Shown piece by piece: positions 42,846-53,460 of a DNA stretch of 64,000 nt. The first letter of the stretch is position 1; each line of letters starts with the position of its first letter. Under the pieces are notes generated by a model. It was not told the DNA's origin, did no database searches, and saw nothing but the letters and a program-made list of their open reading frames with translations. Position numbers and translations under genes: made by a program. This DNA comes from Phytophthora hibernalis (Eukaryota > Oomycota > Peronosporomycetes > Peronosporales > Peronosporaceae): assembly GCA_012656075.1 (NCBI GenBank), contig JAAKBF010000159.1:1178001-1242000 (forward strand), written 5' to 3'.

Positions 42846-43757
42846 CTATTTTGATGGTTCGGTGGTAGTGGAAGGGTCAATCGACGCGGGCTTCTTCTTC
42901 TGCACAGGCTCGCCGGTCTGCTCCTCTTCGTAGGCGTCGTGGTTCATGAAGAGCAGCGGGATCATGCCGATCAGACAACCGGCCGTAATGCCGCCCGCAG
43001 ACGCAAAGAAATTGCACCAGTGCGTGACGGACATGTTGGCCTGCGCCTTCGAGAGCATCGGATCTGGGATACCGAGACGCCGAGCCATGGACTCGACGCA
43101 GCCACCGAGACTCAGGCCCACCACGTCGGCCACGGTATTGCCCAGCGCGGCGGCGCACAGCATGGACATGGCGTAGGATGAGTGGAAGTGAGTCTCGATA
43201 GCGTCACCCGCGATCAACAGGATCAGGTTGTCCACGAGCCCGAAACCCACGAACGGAATGGCCGAGCTGATCATCACGAGCCTCAGCTGGCGATTGGTAG
43301 GCGGAGCTAGTGCGCGAGACGATAGCGACGCCGCTGGGTTGTTGCTGGCCACCGGACGGAGACGGAAGCGAGACGTGAGCAGTCCGCGCAGCTGGTCGTA
43401 GCTGAGCAAGCCGTCGCGGTCTGTGTCGGCGGTCTTGAGCACTTTTTCGAGCTCGTTCGTGTAGTTGCTCGCCACGCGCGAGATGACATTATACCGCTGC
43501 GCCTTCGACAATGACTGGAATCGCTCCACCAGCGCGTCGACGGTGCTCATTGGCTTCGGCTTGCTATGTACATGTGCTTTCGGTGTGGCCGTCTTGGGCT
43601 TGACAGGCTGGTGCATCTGGGCTATCGCGGACGCTCCCCAGAGCATTGTAGTGGACGAGCGTCCAGGCGGTGTTTTGGTGCGGCAGATACCTGCAATCGC
43701 GGCATTGGAACGTTTGCGGGTCTTGGGACTCGCGTATATGTTCCGAAAGCGCCTCAT
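42846..43757 (-). CDS. TMEM65: TMEM65 homologue with an N-terminal EF-hand
   Basis: 303 residues from the ATG at 43757. The open frame extends further upstream, but this start gives a basic Ser/Arg-rich leader (MRRFRNIYASPKTRKRSNAA) fit for mitochondrial import. The TMEM65 core is clear: AIPFVGFGLVDNLILLIAGD, then the helix with ALGNTVADVVGLSLGG and the final GCLIGMIPLLFMNHD. Animal TMEM65 is an inner-membrane protein tied to mitochondrial Na+/Ca2+ exchange. Before the core, residues 111-122 form an EF-hand loop (DTDRDGLLSYDQ) with Asp at 1, 3 and 5 and Gln instead of Glu at 12. This suggests calcium sensing fused to the transporter-related part. The C-terminus is Lys/Ser/Thr-rich. Intact single exon. 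Confidence 0.88.
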   Translation of the reverse strand: MRRFRNIYASPKTRKRSNAAIAGICRTKTPPGRSSTTMLWGASAIAQMHQPVKPKTATPKAHVHSKPKPMSTVDALVERFQSLSKAQRYNVISRVASNYTNELEKVLKTADTDRDGLLSYDQLRGLLTSRFRLRPVASNNPAASLSSRALAPPTNRQLRLVMISSAIPFVGFGLVDNLILLIAGDAIETHFHSSYAMSMLCAAALGNTVADVVGLSLGGCVESMARRLGIPDPMLSKAQANMSVTHWCNFFASAGGITAGCLIGMIPLLFMNHDAYEEEQTGEPVQKKKPASIDPSTTTEPSK

Positions 43758-43979
43758 AGTTGGTAGCGGGCGTGGATACAGGTACTCAGTCGCTGGGGAG
43801 GTGCCGTGCAACGCAGCGCGAAGTCGAAAGTGGAGGGCCCGGCAGCATTGCAACCGAGGACCATGCACGCAGGCACGCAAATATAGGCAAGCTTCATAGT
43901 CATGGTAAGACCGCGAGTTCATTCGGCAGAAATAGCTGTGCCACACGTCGACGGTCTTGTGTTCAAAACTTCGAGGTAA

Positions 43980-44150
43980 GATAACTTACCGAATTTTAAA
44001 GCATAATTTTCGGTAAGTTATGCCGTAATTTTCGGTTAGTTAAGTTTGCCAAATTTACCGGTATTAATAAGTTATTCTACCTCAAAAATTATGTTACGGT
44101 ACGGGAAGCCATAAATTGCGGTACGGTAAATTATTTTACCGTTATTAAAA
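43980..44150. repeat. AT-rich block with TTACCG/CGGTAA inverted words
   Basis: ATAACTTACCGAA (about 43981-43993) pairs with TTCGGTAAGTTAT (about 44009-44021). Several more CGGTAA/TTACCG words follow up to 44145 (TTACCGGTATTAATAAG, GCGGTACGGTAAATTATTTT). It resembles the eroded remains of a small inverted-repeat element lying between two host genes, TMEM65 and TMEM42, that face away from each other. Confidence 0.55.
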
Positions 44151-44174
44151 AAGGGCACTCGCAAAATCGACACT

Positions 44175-44677
44175 ATGCGCTACAGGTGAGACTTCACTGC
44201 TGCAGTTCCACTGACCTCGTCCACCTTAATTAACGCCGTCCTTATCTATCCTCCAGCGCAATCGCCGGATCCCTCGCCGCGCTGGCCGGTTTATTGGGCA
44301 AACTTGGGGCTGATGGGGACTCCTCTGTACTGCAGTATCTAGATGCGCAATGTCAATCCTCCAGTTTGGCCGAGTCGTGCACTCTACTATCATCTGCGGT
44401 GCGCGCACTGTGCCTCGTGCTCATGCTCAGCGCCAACGGCCTCATGCTCAACTTCTTCGTCAAGGGGCTGCACGAGACAGACTCGCTCACAGCCACCGTC
44501 ACCAGCGCCGCCGTGAACTTTATGCTGTCGGCTGCTGGAGGCTTCTTGTTGTTCCAGGAGCACCTGCCCACTAGGTGGTTTTTCGGAGCTACCATTATCC
44601 TGGTCGGGATGGGGTTCCTCCTGCACGGAGACGTTGCAGAGCAGACACTGTGTGATCAGAAGCCCAAGACCGAGTAG
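44175..44677 (+). CDS. TMEM42: TMEM42-like membrane protein with an 11-nt first coding exon
   Basis: Exon 1 44175-44185 codes only MRY plus two bases. Intron 44186-44256 (71 bp, GTGAGA...CTCCAG) is followed by exon 2 44257-44677. Splicing gives MRYSAIAGSLAALAGLLGKL, a natural first helix that has no ATG without the first exon. The product is 143 residues with four hydrophobic segments, including CLVLMLSANGLMLNFFVKGL and FGATIILVGMGFLL. The pattern (LGKL..., N-x-x-x-N-F-F-V-K-G-L, AAVNFMLSAAGGFLLFQEHL) matches TMEM42, a small relative of the EamA drug/metabolite transporter fold. Substrate unknown. Divergent from TMEM65. Confidence 0.78.
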
Positions 44678-44757
44678 AGAACTATACATTGTGCAAAAGG
44701 TCAAGCTTATACTGTCCTGGGTCTATCGTACTTGATAACTACTTAGGTACTACCTCT

Positions 44758-47700
44758 TCAATCGTCCGAGTCGTCGGTGATGCCGTTGCTACCGCAGACG
44801 TTGATAGCTGCTGGCCAGTGGTTGAGTTGTGCGAGCTCCAGCCACGGGTGCGACGGGTATCCGGCCTCACTGAACCAGGCGGTGAACTCGCGTAGCGACA
44901 CGTCCTTCAGCAGGTCCAATTCCTTGTTGGCATCTTCGACTGCCTCGAAAGACCGGAGTACGGCGTCAGCGCCCAGTTCTGCCGAGTACCGCGCCACTTC
45001 GGCACTGAGCGAGCTGCTCATGCCGTAGAACGCCATCAGGAAGCACATGAGGCTAGACCTGATGGTCTCTAGCTGCACCGTCGGGCCCTCGGTCTCCTCC
45101 TCGTCACCTTCACCTTCGCCCTTCAGAGCGCTCTCTCGGTCGTCATCAGAAATGAGCGCTGCACAGCACTTGAGTTTTTCCAACATGGAGCCTTCGCAAA
45201 CAATCAGCAGGCCGCAAATCGCCGCACCAATGTCGATTGGGTCTTCCGACTCGTCGTCTTCATCGCCGTCAGTTGTGATCTGCTCCTCCTCGTCGTCAGA
45301 AGAAGGCTCGCGGACAAACACACCGAGTAGACGGTGCAGCATGTCCATTCCTTCGTCACTGAGGAACCCAGTCTGATCTTTAGACCCACTCGAAGGAGCA
45401 AGAAGAGGCAGAGTTCCACACACTTGCTGCAGCGCACGCAGGAACGTGCTACGCCGTGTCAACATGATGCCATTGCTGCAAGCAGTTGGGAAGTCGAGGG
45501 CTTCGAGAACTGCACCTTGCAGCTCCCAGGACGTTACCGTGTGCAGTTGCGTCTGTCGCAAGAACAGCTTGAGTGTCGAAATGTCCTCGTTGAAGAATTG
45601 CAACTCTGCAGCATCCTTGGCTACAGCGAAAACCATGACAGGTCCATCCGAGCTCATACTGATAGCCCCCGCCGACTCTCGAGGATCGGCCTTTAAATTT
45701 CCGTCGATGCCAGGGAGACCACGAACAAACGGGGTCGATACGATATCACTCTGTCGCACTTGCCGTCGGCGCGTTACCGGTTTCGCATTTTGCTGAATCG
45801 GCTGCATCGGCTCAACAGGCAGGGAGCTGCTGCAGACATTGGTCCGCGGCTTTGTGAGCCCATTACAGGGGACGTACGCTTGCTCTGGTAGATGGAAGCT
45901 GGGCCTGCCATCGACGACTGCTCCTGGAAATCTTGTTGTTGCTGCCATTTGCTAACATCGAGCAGCTCCACCCACGAGATAAGCTGGTAGCCACCTGTAT
46001 TGTACCATTCACCAAACTGTTCGAAGGTCACGCGAGCTCGTGAGCGAGCGCTGCCGTAGCCCGAGACTGTGGTAGCTGTTGTTCCATTGCCACCACCATT
46101 AGTCGAAACATCAGTCATGAGGTCACCCATTGCTTCCTCGATAAAATCGTCAGCCTCCACGTAAATTTTCTCCAGACCGAGGCGGTAAGTTCCGTCGCTC
46201 AGAGCCATTAGTGCCAGCAAAAACGATCGCAGATAGATGAACAGCACCGAATGCGGAAGTGCGTTTAGCTCAGCCACCGACATGGGTGGAGCTTGGCGAT
46301 TCATGCCGCTGCGCAGGCCCTGGGCAGCCGATCCGAGGCCACGAGTACTGGGAATCCAAATCCACCACCGCCGCTCATCGAGAATTGATTGCTTTGAGCA
46401 CCACCGAGTCCGAAACCAAATCCACCGGTAGCCGTTCCGAAGCCCCCAGATAAACCCATAGCAGTGCTGGGAGGAGGTGGCGCGTAGCTTGCGAGTGTTT
46501 TGTGCCGCTGCTGTCGCATCTTGGTGATGAAATCAAACGCTAGTGAGAGCTTCTGGCTTTTAGAGCCTCTGCCTAGAATGCTGAGGCCGCAAGCGAGTTC
46601 CAGCGCATTCACACGACCGCAGCGCTTGCGATCAAATACATTAAACAGCCTTGAGAGCAGCTTGGACGAAGTCTGTTGAGCCTTTTCCGACATGCCATCT
46701 TTTGCTACCAGACTACGCACGCATTCGTAAAAGTTGGCACGAGTGAGAACCAGGTATGCCCCTTCATCTTCCTCCACAGCTGCATAAGAGTACATCTGAC
46801 CTCGGCGGCTCTGAGTCCCAACCGCCTTGGACATTTTAAGTGCCTCCTCTGCTGATGGAGTAGCATAAGCCAGCAGTGCATCATACACTTTGCTCACACC
46901 CAAGTCGCCAAGCTTTGTCGAACGAAGCATAAACAGATACGTCGAGATATCACTTTCCGTGAAGTGCAAAATGCTGCCTTCTTCCAACATATCAAACGCG
47001 TAGATGAGAGGCTTCTCCCGCTTACTAGCCTCGAAAGCTTCCTTGGCTGGCCACTTGGACAGGTCCAGCAGCTCCAGCCATGGGGAATCCATGTACCCTC
47101 CTGCTGCATACCACGCAGCAAATTCCGCAAGGCTTATGGAATCGGGACGTTTACATGTGACCTCACAGAAAAGCTTGGACACGACAGCACCAGCAGCTCG
47201 CTCCGCAATGGAGTTTGTGCTCCACGAACTCACTGAGTTGGTGTCATTTGAATTTCCCTTGTAGCATTGTAGCTAGAGAAAGCAAACAGCACGACCAGGA
47301 TGGACTTCAGCATCTCAAAGAGACGGCGTCGAGATACGTGGCCGTCTCCGTGCGAGGCAAAGAGCTTGAAGAGCACACCAAGCTTGGCACTTTTAGTCGT
47401 GCCGCAGAATACGCACATTCCAGCGACTAACTGCAACATTTCCACGGATATAGTGTTGATACCCACACCACTAGCAAATCTGACGTTCTGGTCCTCACCA
47501 TTCTCGGTACTGCCATCCTCGCTCACCTCGCCGCTCTGCAGGACACTTTCACTTTCGAAAAGAGTGAAAATTCGCAGCAAGTGAAATGACAAAAATTCCT
47601 GGTCCTCGTTCGACAATTCATCGCGCGGCACCAAATCGCGCATGGCGCGTAAATACCCCGGCTTGGTGAGGGAGCGATTATGCGCATGTTTCTTCAGCAA

Positions 47701-50700
47701 GTGTACAAGCTCACCGCATGCCATGCGACTGAAGTTCATGCGTTCCGAAATTGTGTATACAATCGCAACGTCTTTTAGTCGAATGCGGAGGGTCGTGTTG
47801 TCATAGCTCGTCAACTTGAATTGTAGAGCCACCGAAGAAAGATCTTTTGTTGTTGCTCTTGAGGCGGGAGGAGACGTAATGAGATTCGAAATGCCGCTGA
47901 CAGCATCCATCCCTGCTTCTACGGCGTAGCGGTCTGCTGTTCGGAAAGTAGTTGTGTTTAATAACGCCATGTCAGACTCAGGAAAGTTGGCCCGCATAGA
48001 TTCTTGTACACGATGAGTACTCTCATTGGAAGACACGGTGTCATTTGACGACCCGGAACCAGTGTCATCGGAGCCCATTTGCGTGGCATTTTCAAGTGCA
48101 TGCTGCTGGCGACTCATGTATCGAAGAATCGCGTCGGACACCGAACGACTCACCTCCGGCCATTTTTTCGTGTCCAACAGTTCAACCCAAGCAATGATCG
48201 TATATCCATGCTGCGAGTACCAGACAGCAAATTCTTCAAACGATACGACGCCTCCACGAATAAAGGCACTGCCAGCGCCAGCGCCAGCCGCACTTGATGC
48301 TGCACCAACAAGATGAAGGTTACTCTCTTCAGGAAATGACCCGCGGTGTTCATAGCGCCCCTGGCCTCGGTGGTGGCGCGATGTGCTTCTAAATGAGGCT
48401 GTATCGGCTGACATAGGCATGTCCAAACTGTGTCGTTGGCTTCCTTCGTGCATAGAACTCACGGACTGTCTGGTGCTGAAAGTTTTGTCAGTGTCTTTGA
48501 AAATGCAATCTGCAATTTCAATCGCGGTGGTATCCGCCACGCTAGCAATAGCTTCGGCGGATAATTCAGATCCATTTCCCAAAGCTAGTAGCATTGTCAA
48601 GAAAGATCGTAGGTACTTCCACATCTCCCGGCGGGTAAGGCAGCCATCACCATCAGCATCGAACAGTCGGTACGCGAAGGCGAGTTTTTCGCTCTTAGAC
48701 CCCGCACAGAAGATGGTAAACGCAGATACAAACTCAACCAGATCGATCTTGCCTGTGCCACCCCGATTAAAGGCAAAGAATAGCCGACTGAGGGTATCCG
48801 CCACCATTTTCGGATCTTTGCCACGCCCAACACTACGAGGAGGGATACGAGTGTTACTGCTCGCACCAAATGCAGCCGCGACGCTAGGGGCTACGTTAAC
48901 TGGGAGAAGCTTCCCCACGCATTTGTCAAATGTGCTCTTCTCGATACACGACGAAGATGGATCCTCCATGAACGGCTCAAAAACGTCGTACACTCGGTAC
49001 AACTGCACCTGGTTGAGCTTAATCACGCGCTGCAGTTCGAAGTACTGAATCAAGTCGCCATTATCAAAGCTTAGACTCGTCACGGGCAACTCCGTGATTG
49101 CATCCTCGTCTGCATCGAAAGGAAGGTCGAACTCCAGCACAATCTCATTCTTCAAACAAATAGCAGGCAGTGTTGCTGGGATGCTGCTGTTGTAGGATCG
49201 CACAGCTGTAGAAGATGACTCAATCGATGCCGACGCAGGCGAAGGGTGATGTCTATCGAGTGCCACGCCTTGATCCTCATCGTCTTCGTCATCCTCTTCA
49301 TCGATAACATCCGCAAACGTAAAATATGGTTTCTTAATGCCTGGAATTCCATCTGGAGGGTCTACGGCGTCAATGTCCACCTGGATGTTATTGGCCGTAT
49401 AGTAGTTGTTACTTGCCACGATTGGGTCTACTGACCGAGTGTCAAGGCTTTCCAAATCGAAAGAAGGTGATACAAATACCCACTTGCGAAGGTCTAGCAG
49501 CTCTAGCCAGCTCATGCCTTTAAAGCCCCGCCATTATACCACAATCCAAAGTCTTCAAACGTATAAAGACCGAGGCGCATGTCTGAGTTCGCGCGCGCGC
49601 GGTCACCGTCAATTTCATCCACGTAACTGGCATTGCCTTCACTTTCTACATGACGTTTCTCCTCATTTTCCTCGTCGCCAACTTCTTCTTCGTCTTCCTC
49701 GTCATCATCTTCTTCAAACGGAAGACCATCCATGATAGCTTCTAAAATCTCCTCTTCTCCTTTGTCCACAAGCTCAGCCAATGAACCAAATCGATGTAAA
49801 ACAGCTTCAGTTGGAGGTGACAAATGCAGCAGCGTGATAAGAACAGACCGCAAGAATCGCCAAAGCTGCTGGCGGTTCAAATAACCTTTGCAGTCACCAT
49901 CAAAGTAATGGAACGCTGACGCGAGCTTGTCACTTTTTGAGCCCCACGACAGGAGACTGAATCCAGCGGCTATCTCGAACGCGTCCACTGTAGGGCAGTT
50001 TTCCGGCAAAAATGATCGGAAAATAGCCAGCATGCTCTCCAAAACGTGTTGTTCTCCATCAAGTGCGGTTTGTCCGTCATGCTAAGCAACTCCTCGATGG
50101 CTTCAAGAAACGTTTCCTCTTCCAGTAGTCCGTCACCTGTGTGCTGCACAAACGTTTCGTACATTGCCTGGGGATTCACGCGTGTGAAAGCAGACTGCAC
50201 CAGCAGGTCGTACAAATCGACCGCTTGCTGCTCGCCAATGGTGAGCACGCCGCCGTCCACACTGGAGAACCGGAAGCTCAACTCGGCAGTCTCCTCCTCC
50301 TCATAGTCATCATCTTCTGCTTCATTCGACGTGGATGGCTCCTCGGGCAGCCCCCACTTGGCAGGCGATCCCTGCGGCGTCGACGGTGTCAACTTCTTGG
50401 ATCCAGGCCACTTCTTCTGGTCCAGCAGCTTGATCCACGGGACCGCTTTACTGGCGCTGCTATTGGCCTCGATCCAGGGCCAAACATGCTCTTCAAACTC
50501 AGCAAAGTTGTCTTTCGCCAGTGAATTGGCCGCGAACATGCGCGCCACCGTCTCGTCCACGCAGGTCGTGACAATGGATGCTGTGGACTGCAACTGGTCA
50601 GCCGTGGCTGTCTCCAGATCAAACACAGCCGACACTGATAGCAGTAAACAGCCCAGCGCTGTGCGTACAATGGAGAGCGTAACCGGGTTACTCGCCTCCA

Positions 50701-51221
50701 CTCCGCAGCCGCAGAGACTGAACTGGATGGCGATCTCCACTTTGCGCTTCACGTCTCCAGGCAGCAGCACGAGACAGCCCGTGGCCAGCTGGTAGAGGTC
50801 CGTGCGGTTGGTGGCCTCAAAGGAGCGGAAGATGCGCTCCAGCGTCTCCTCCATGGGCTTGAACGTCTCCCCGTGCGCAGCTCCGGCAGCGCGCGTACGA
50901 GCGCCACCAGCTCGTCAGCTTCGAGGTGTGACGCGCTGTCCGTGGCCGCATGTGCGTCGACAGCCGCCACGAGCGTCTCGAGGCTGCACGAGGCCAGTTT
51001 GGACGCCACCAGCGCGTTGCGCACCGTCCACACGCGCTTGGACTGCAGCGCCAGTGAGCAACTGGGCGTGACGAAGGGAAGCGCCAGGAGGGTGTCTGCA
51101 CTGGCGGATGTGGGGACGACGGCAGCGACGGGGCGTCCTCTGTGCTCATGTTGCTCTGCAGTGGGATGTCGATGACAGGGAGCGCCCGCTTGGGGCTTTT
51201 GGGGCGATTGGGCTCGGCCAT
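44758..51221 (-). CDS. Giant six-module EF-hand protein (about 2156 aa)
   Basis: Starts at 51221 (MAEPNRPKSPKR), 17 bp below an Inr-like site. No intron is needed. Six modules end in the same motif: VPWIKLLDQKKWP, MSWLELLDLRKW, IAWVELLDTKKWP, SPWLELLDLSKWP, ISWVELLDVSKW and HPWLELAQLNHWP. Each is preceded by a phrase like FxxWYxxGGY. Modules carry EF-hand loops, one canonical (DADGDGCLTRRE near 48.65 kb), others degenerate (DGDCKGYLNRQQ near 49.88 kb, SHGDGHVSRRRL near 47.3 kb). Acidic spacers are common. Seven one-base breaks lie in homopolymers (51112-51115, 50869-50872, 50041-50044, 49526-49529, 47247-47249, 46350-46352, 45822-45824). Probable calcium-responsive scaffold. I know of no named family with this architecture. 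It is 81 bp from the convergent TMEM42 gene. Confidence 0.82.
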
Positions 51222-51237
51222 TGCGCAGCTACGGAGC

Positions 51238-51251
51238 GATTCGCACAATGA
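51238..51251 (-). promoter_or_regulatory. Inr-like element of the EF-hand giant gene
   Basis: On the minus strand this reads TCATTGTGCGAATC, a partial match to the oomycete initiator, 16 bp upstream of the start at 51221. Confidence 0.5.
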
Positions 51252-51285
51252 CGCAGGGGAGGGGCTGTAGCAGGATAGTTAATAG

Positions 51286-51537
51286 CTAGCTGGGTGCGTC
51301 GGCTTCTTCCTGCGCTTTACTCTCTGGCTCGCTCTCTACCGCGAGTGTTGCCAGTGTAACCAACCTGATGATCTTTTTTTCGGCCGTTTCGAAAAACCTG
51401 CGTAGGCTATCACCAGGTAGTCGGTATTGATTATCATCATAATGACTACGTGGTTTAGGCTGAGGGTGGTTAAAGCCAGGGAGGATCGAAGAGACGCGAT
51501 CGTATCGGGTTAGAGAGGGTTTTGTGGGTGTACCCAT
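51286..51537 (-). CDS. Short minus-strand frame head-on with the EGF gene, doubtful
   Basis: 83 codons (MGTPTKPSLTRYDRVSSILP and onward, ending KAQEEADAPS) whose ATG overlaps the ATG of the EGF-like gene in one CATG. The composition is protein-like, but two divergent genes sharing a start codon would need overlapping transcripts. It may simply be the 5' UTR of the EGF gene. Confidence 0.22.
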   Translation of the reverse strand: MGTPTKPSLTRYDRVSSILPGFNHPQPKPRSHYDDNQYRLPGDSLRRFFETAEKKIIRLVTLATLAVESEPESKAQEEADAPS

Positions 51538-52580
51538 GTCGGACACTTCCGAGCGGACCATGGCCAGCCGGCGACTTGCGCTGCTCTTGGCCGTCTACGC
51601 CATCGCCAGCTGCCCACTGACGCGTGCACAACTAGGGGTGCCCACAGGCAACCTCTGCGCGTCTCTGAGCAATTGCAACGGCCACGGACGCTGCGACGCT
51701 CTCACCAAGACCTGCGAGTGCTACCAGGGCTACGGAGCCTCAACAGACATCACCGACTACCGCTCGCCCGACTGCTCGCTGCGTGCGTGAACTGCTTTGC
51801 ATTCGACTGCTGCATTGCACTGAACAACAAACTGTTGCAATGCTGGTTCAGGAACATGCCCCGCTGGTCCGTCGTGGGGCGGCATCCCGACGAGTGCAAC
51901 GGCGTCCCATGCCAAGGCCGAGTGTTCCGGTGCTGGGGTCTGCGACCGAGCTAGTGGCACTTGCTTGTGCTACTATGGATACGAAGGATCAGCTTGTCAG
52001 AGGAGTACGTTCAGGCGAGATATCGGTAGCCTACGAGTGGTGATTCATGCTGCGTTTCCAAGCAGGTAGTTGTCCGAATAGCTGCTCCGGCCATGGGCAG
52101 TGCCTCAGCATGCGCGATATGGCGGCGGAACCCAGTGCGTTCCCGCTCTCCCCAGTGACGATCTACCAGGGCGACGGGATGGGGACGACATGGGACCAAG
52201 ACCGCGTCCAAGGCTGCTTGTGCGACTCGTCCTGGCCCGTCGGTCTCGGGGCCGATGAGTCGCAGCTCTCGCAGTGGTTTGGACCCGACTGCTCTCGACG
52301 TACGTGGTTGGTGTGGCGTCATTTATCTTTTGCTGCTGTTCTACTCACTGCTGCTGTTGCTGCAGAGCACTGCCCGTCCGGTGACGACCCCATGACATCT
52401 GTAGACGAAACGGACTGCCAAGGAGTGCTCGCCGACGGTGGCGCCGGTACAGGGGGAACAGACAACCTGTGTCACGTGGACTGCGCGAATCGCGGCATCT
52501 GCGACTACTCCAGCGGCGAGTGCTCGTGCTTCGCCGGGTTCTACGGCTCCAACTGCGCCAGTCTGTCTCCGCTCGTGTAG
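51536..52580 (+). CDS. Secreted EGF-like repeat protein, four exons
   Basis: Exons 51536-51782, 51852-52004, 52066-52299 and 52366-52580. Introns are 69, 61 and 66 bp, all starting GTRCGT and ending CAG, and all in phase 1, the classic arrangement for exchangeable EGF modules. The product is 282 residues. A signal peptide follows either start (51536 or 51560; the latter gives MASRRLALLLAVYAIASC). EGF-like units include CNGHGRCDALTKTCECYQGY, CSGAGVCDRASGTCLCYYGY, CSGHGQC and CANRGICDYSSGECSCFAGF. No membrane segment or kinase follows, so it is probably secreted. Function likely adhesion or matrix. No frame break, unlike the long neighbours. Confidence 0.82.
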
Positions 52581-53460
52581 CTTGTCGTTGAAGTGATGCC
52601 GGTGCTTCATGTATTTGGACCGGTTATTAATATCGCAGCTTCGCCAATCAACGCGCCGCTCTTAATTAACCGCTGAACCGTTGCTAGCGTCGTTTCCTGG
52701 CCAATCGTGGGATTCCAGCAACTTCTGAACAAAGCGCATTGTGGATCTCACGACGTTGGAGAAAGAAGGAAGTCGCAGTAAATTGAAGGAAGGCGTGGAT
52801 ATCTATGCTCCGTGTATTGTGTGTCGTTACCGGCTTGCTTGCTCAACCATACGGCCTCGTCGCACTGTCGGTGGTGACTTGGTCTGAGCATGGCGAGCCC
52901 ATATCAAGCATGGGGGTCGAGGGATCCCTTCGGATTATCCGGTGAAGAAGGGGTTTTCACGATCCTCTCCATACTAAAACAACCAAATGCGTTTTCATCA
53001 GGCTAGACGGAGTTGCGGCTTTTCGCCTAGGCCGTAGCTGTCAGCAATACTTCTGTACTATGTAGTTCTTTTGACAGTGTCATCTTCAAAGCACCTACTG
53101 CTTGTGGTGCGTACACGAAGTTTGCACTAATGCGAAAGTGCACTGGTCAGCAGGTGAACATCGCCCATGGATGGTTAAACTAGTCTTGCCTTCGCAACTT
53201 TGAGGAGCGACCCATTGACTTCACGCTTCAGCATCAATGTACAAACCGACTCCACTCTACCGCCCGTACACTGTTCTCATGTTTGCTGATTTACGTCTCG
53301 CCACCGAGGCGACCGTGCGCTACACTACATGTAGATAAAAACCTCGATAGTGTAGAAACACTGGAAACTGTCTGCATTTCAAGTAAGCAGAAAGCTTCCC
53401 AAGCTGGTCAAGTCTCTTCATTTCTTTGATTTTGTTGTGTTTGTCTTCGCCATAATGAGC
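52581..53460. other. Intergenic region, no gene seen
   Basis: No coding frame, terminal repeat or RNA gene could be recognised in these 880 bases. Confidence 0.5.

Noticed and set aside
43758..43946. 63-residue upstream extension of TMEM65
   Set aside because: The region has no conserved look, and the downstream ATG gives a better import leader.
23496..51115. Programmed ribosomal frameshifting as the cause of the repeated frame breaks
   Set aside because: The sites share no slippery heptamer or pseudoknot; they share only homopolymers of any base, in unrelated genes on both strands.
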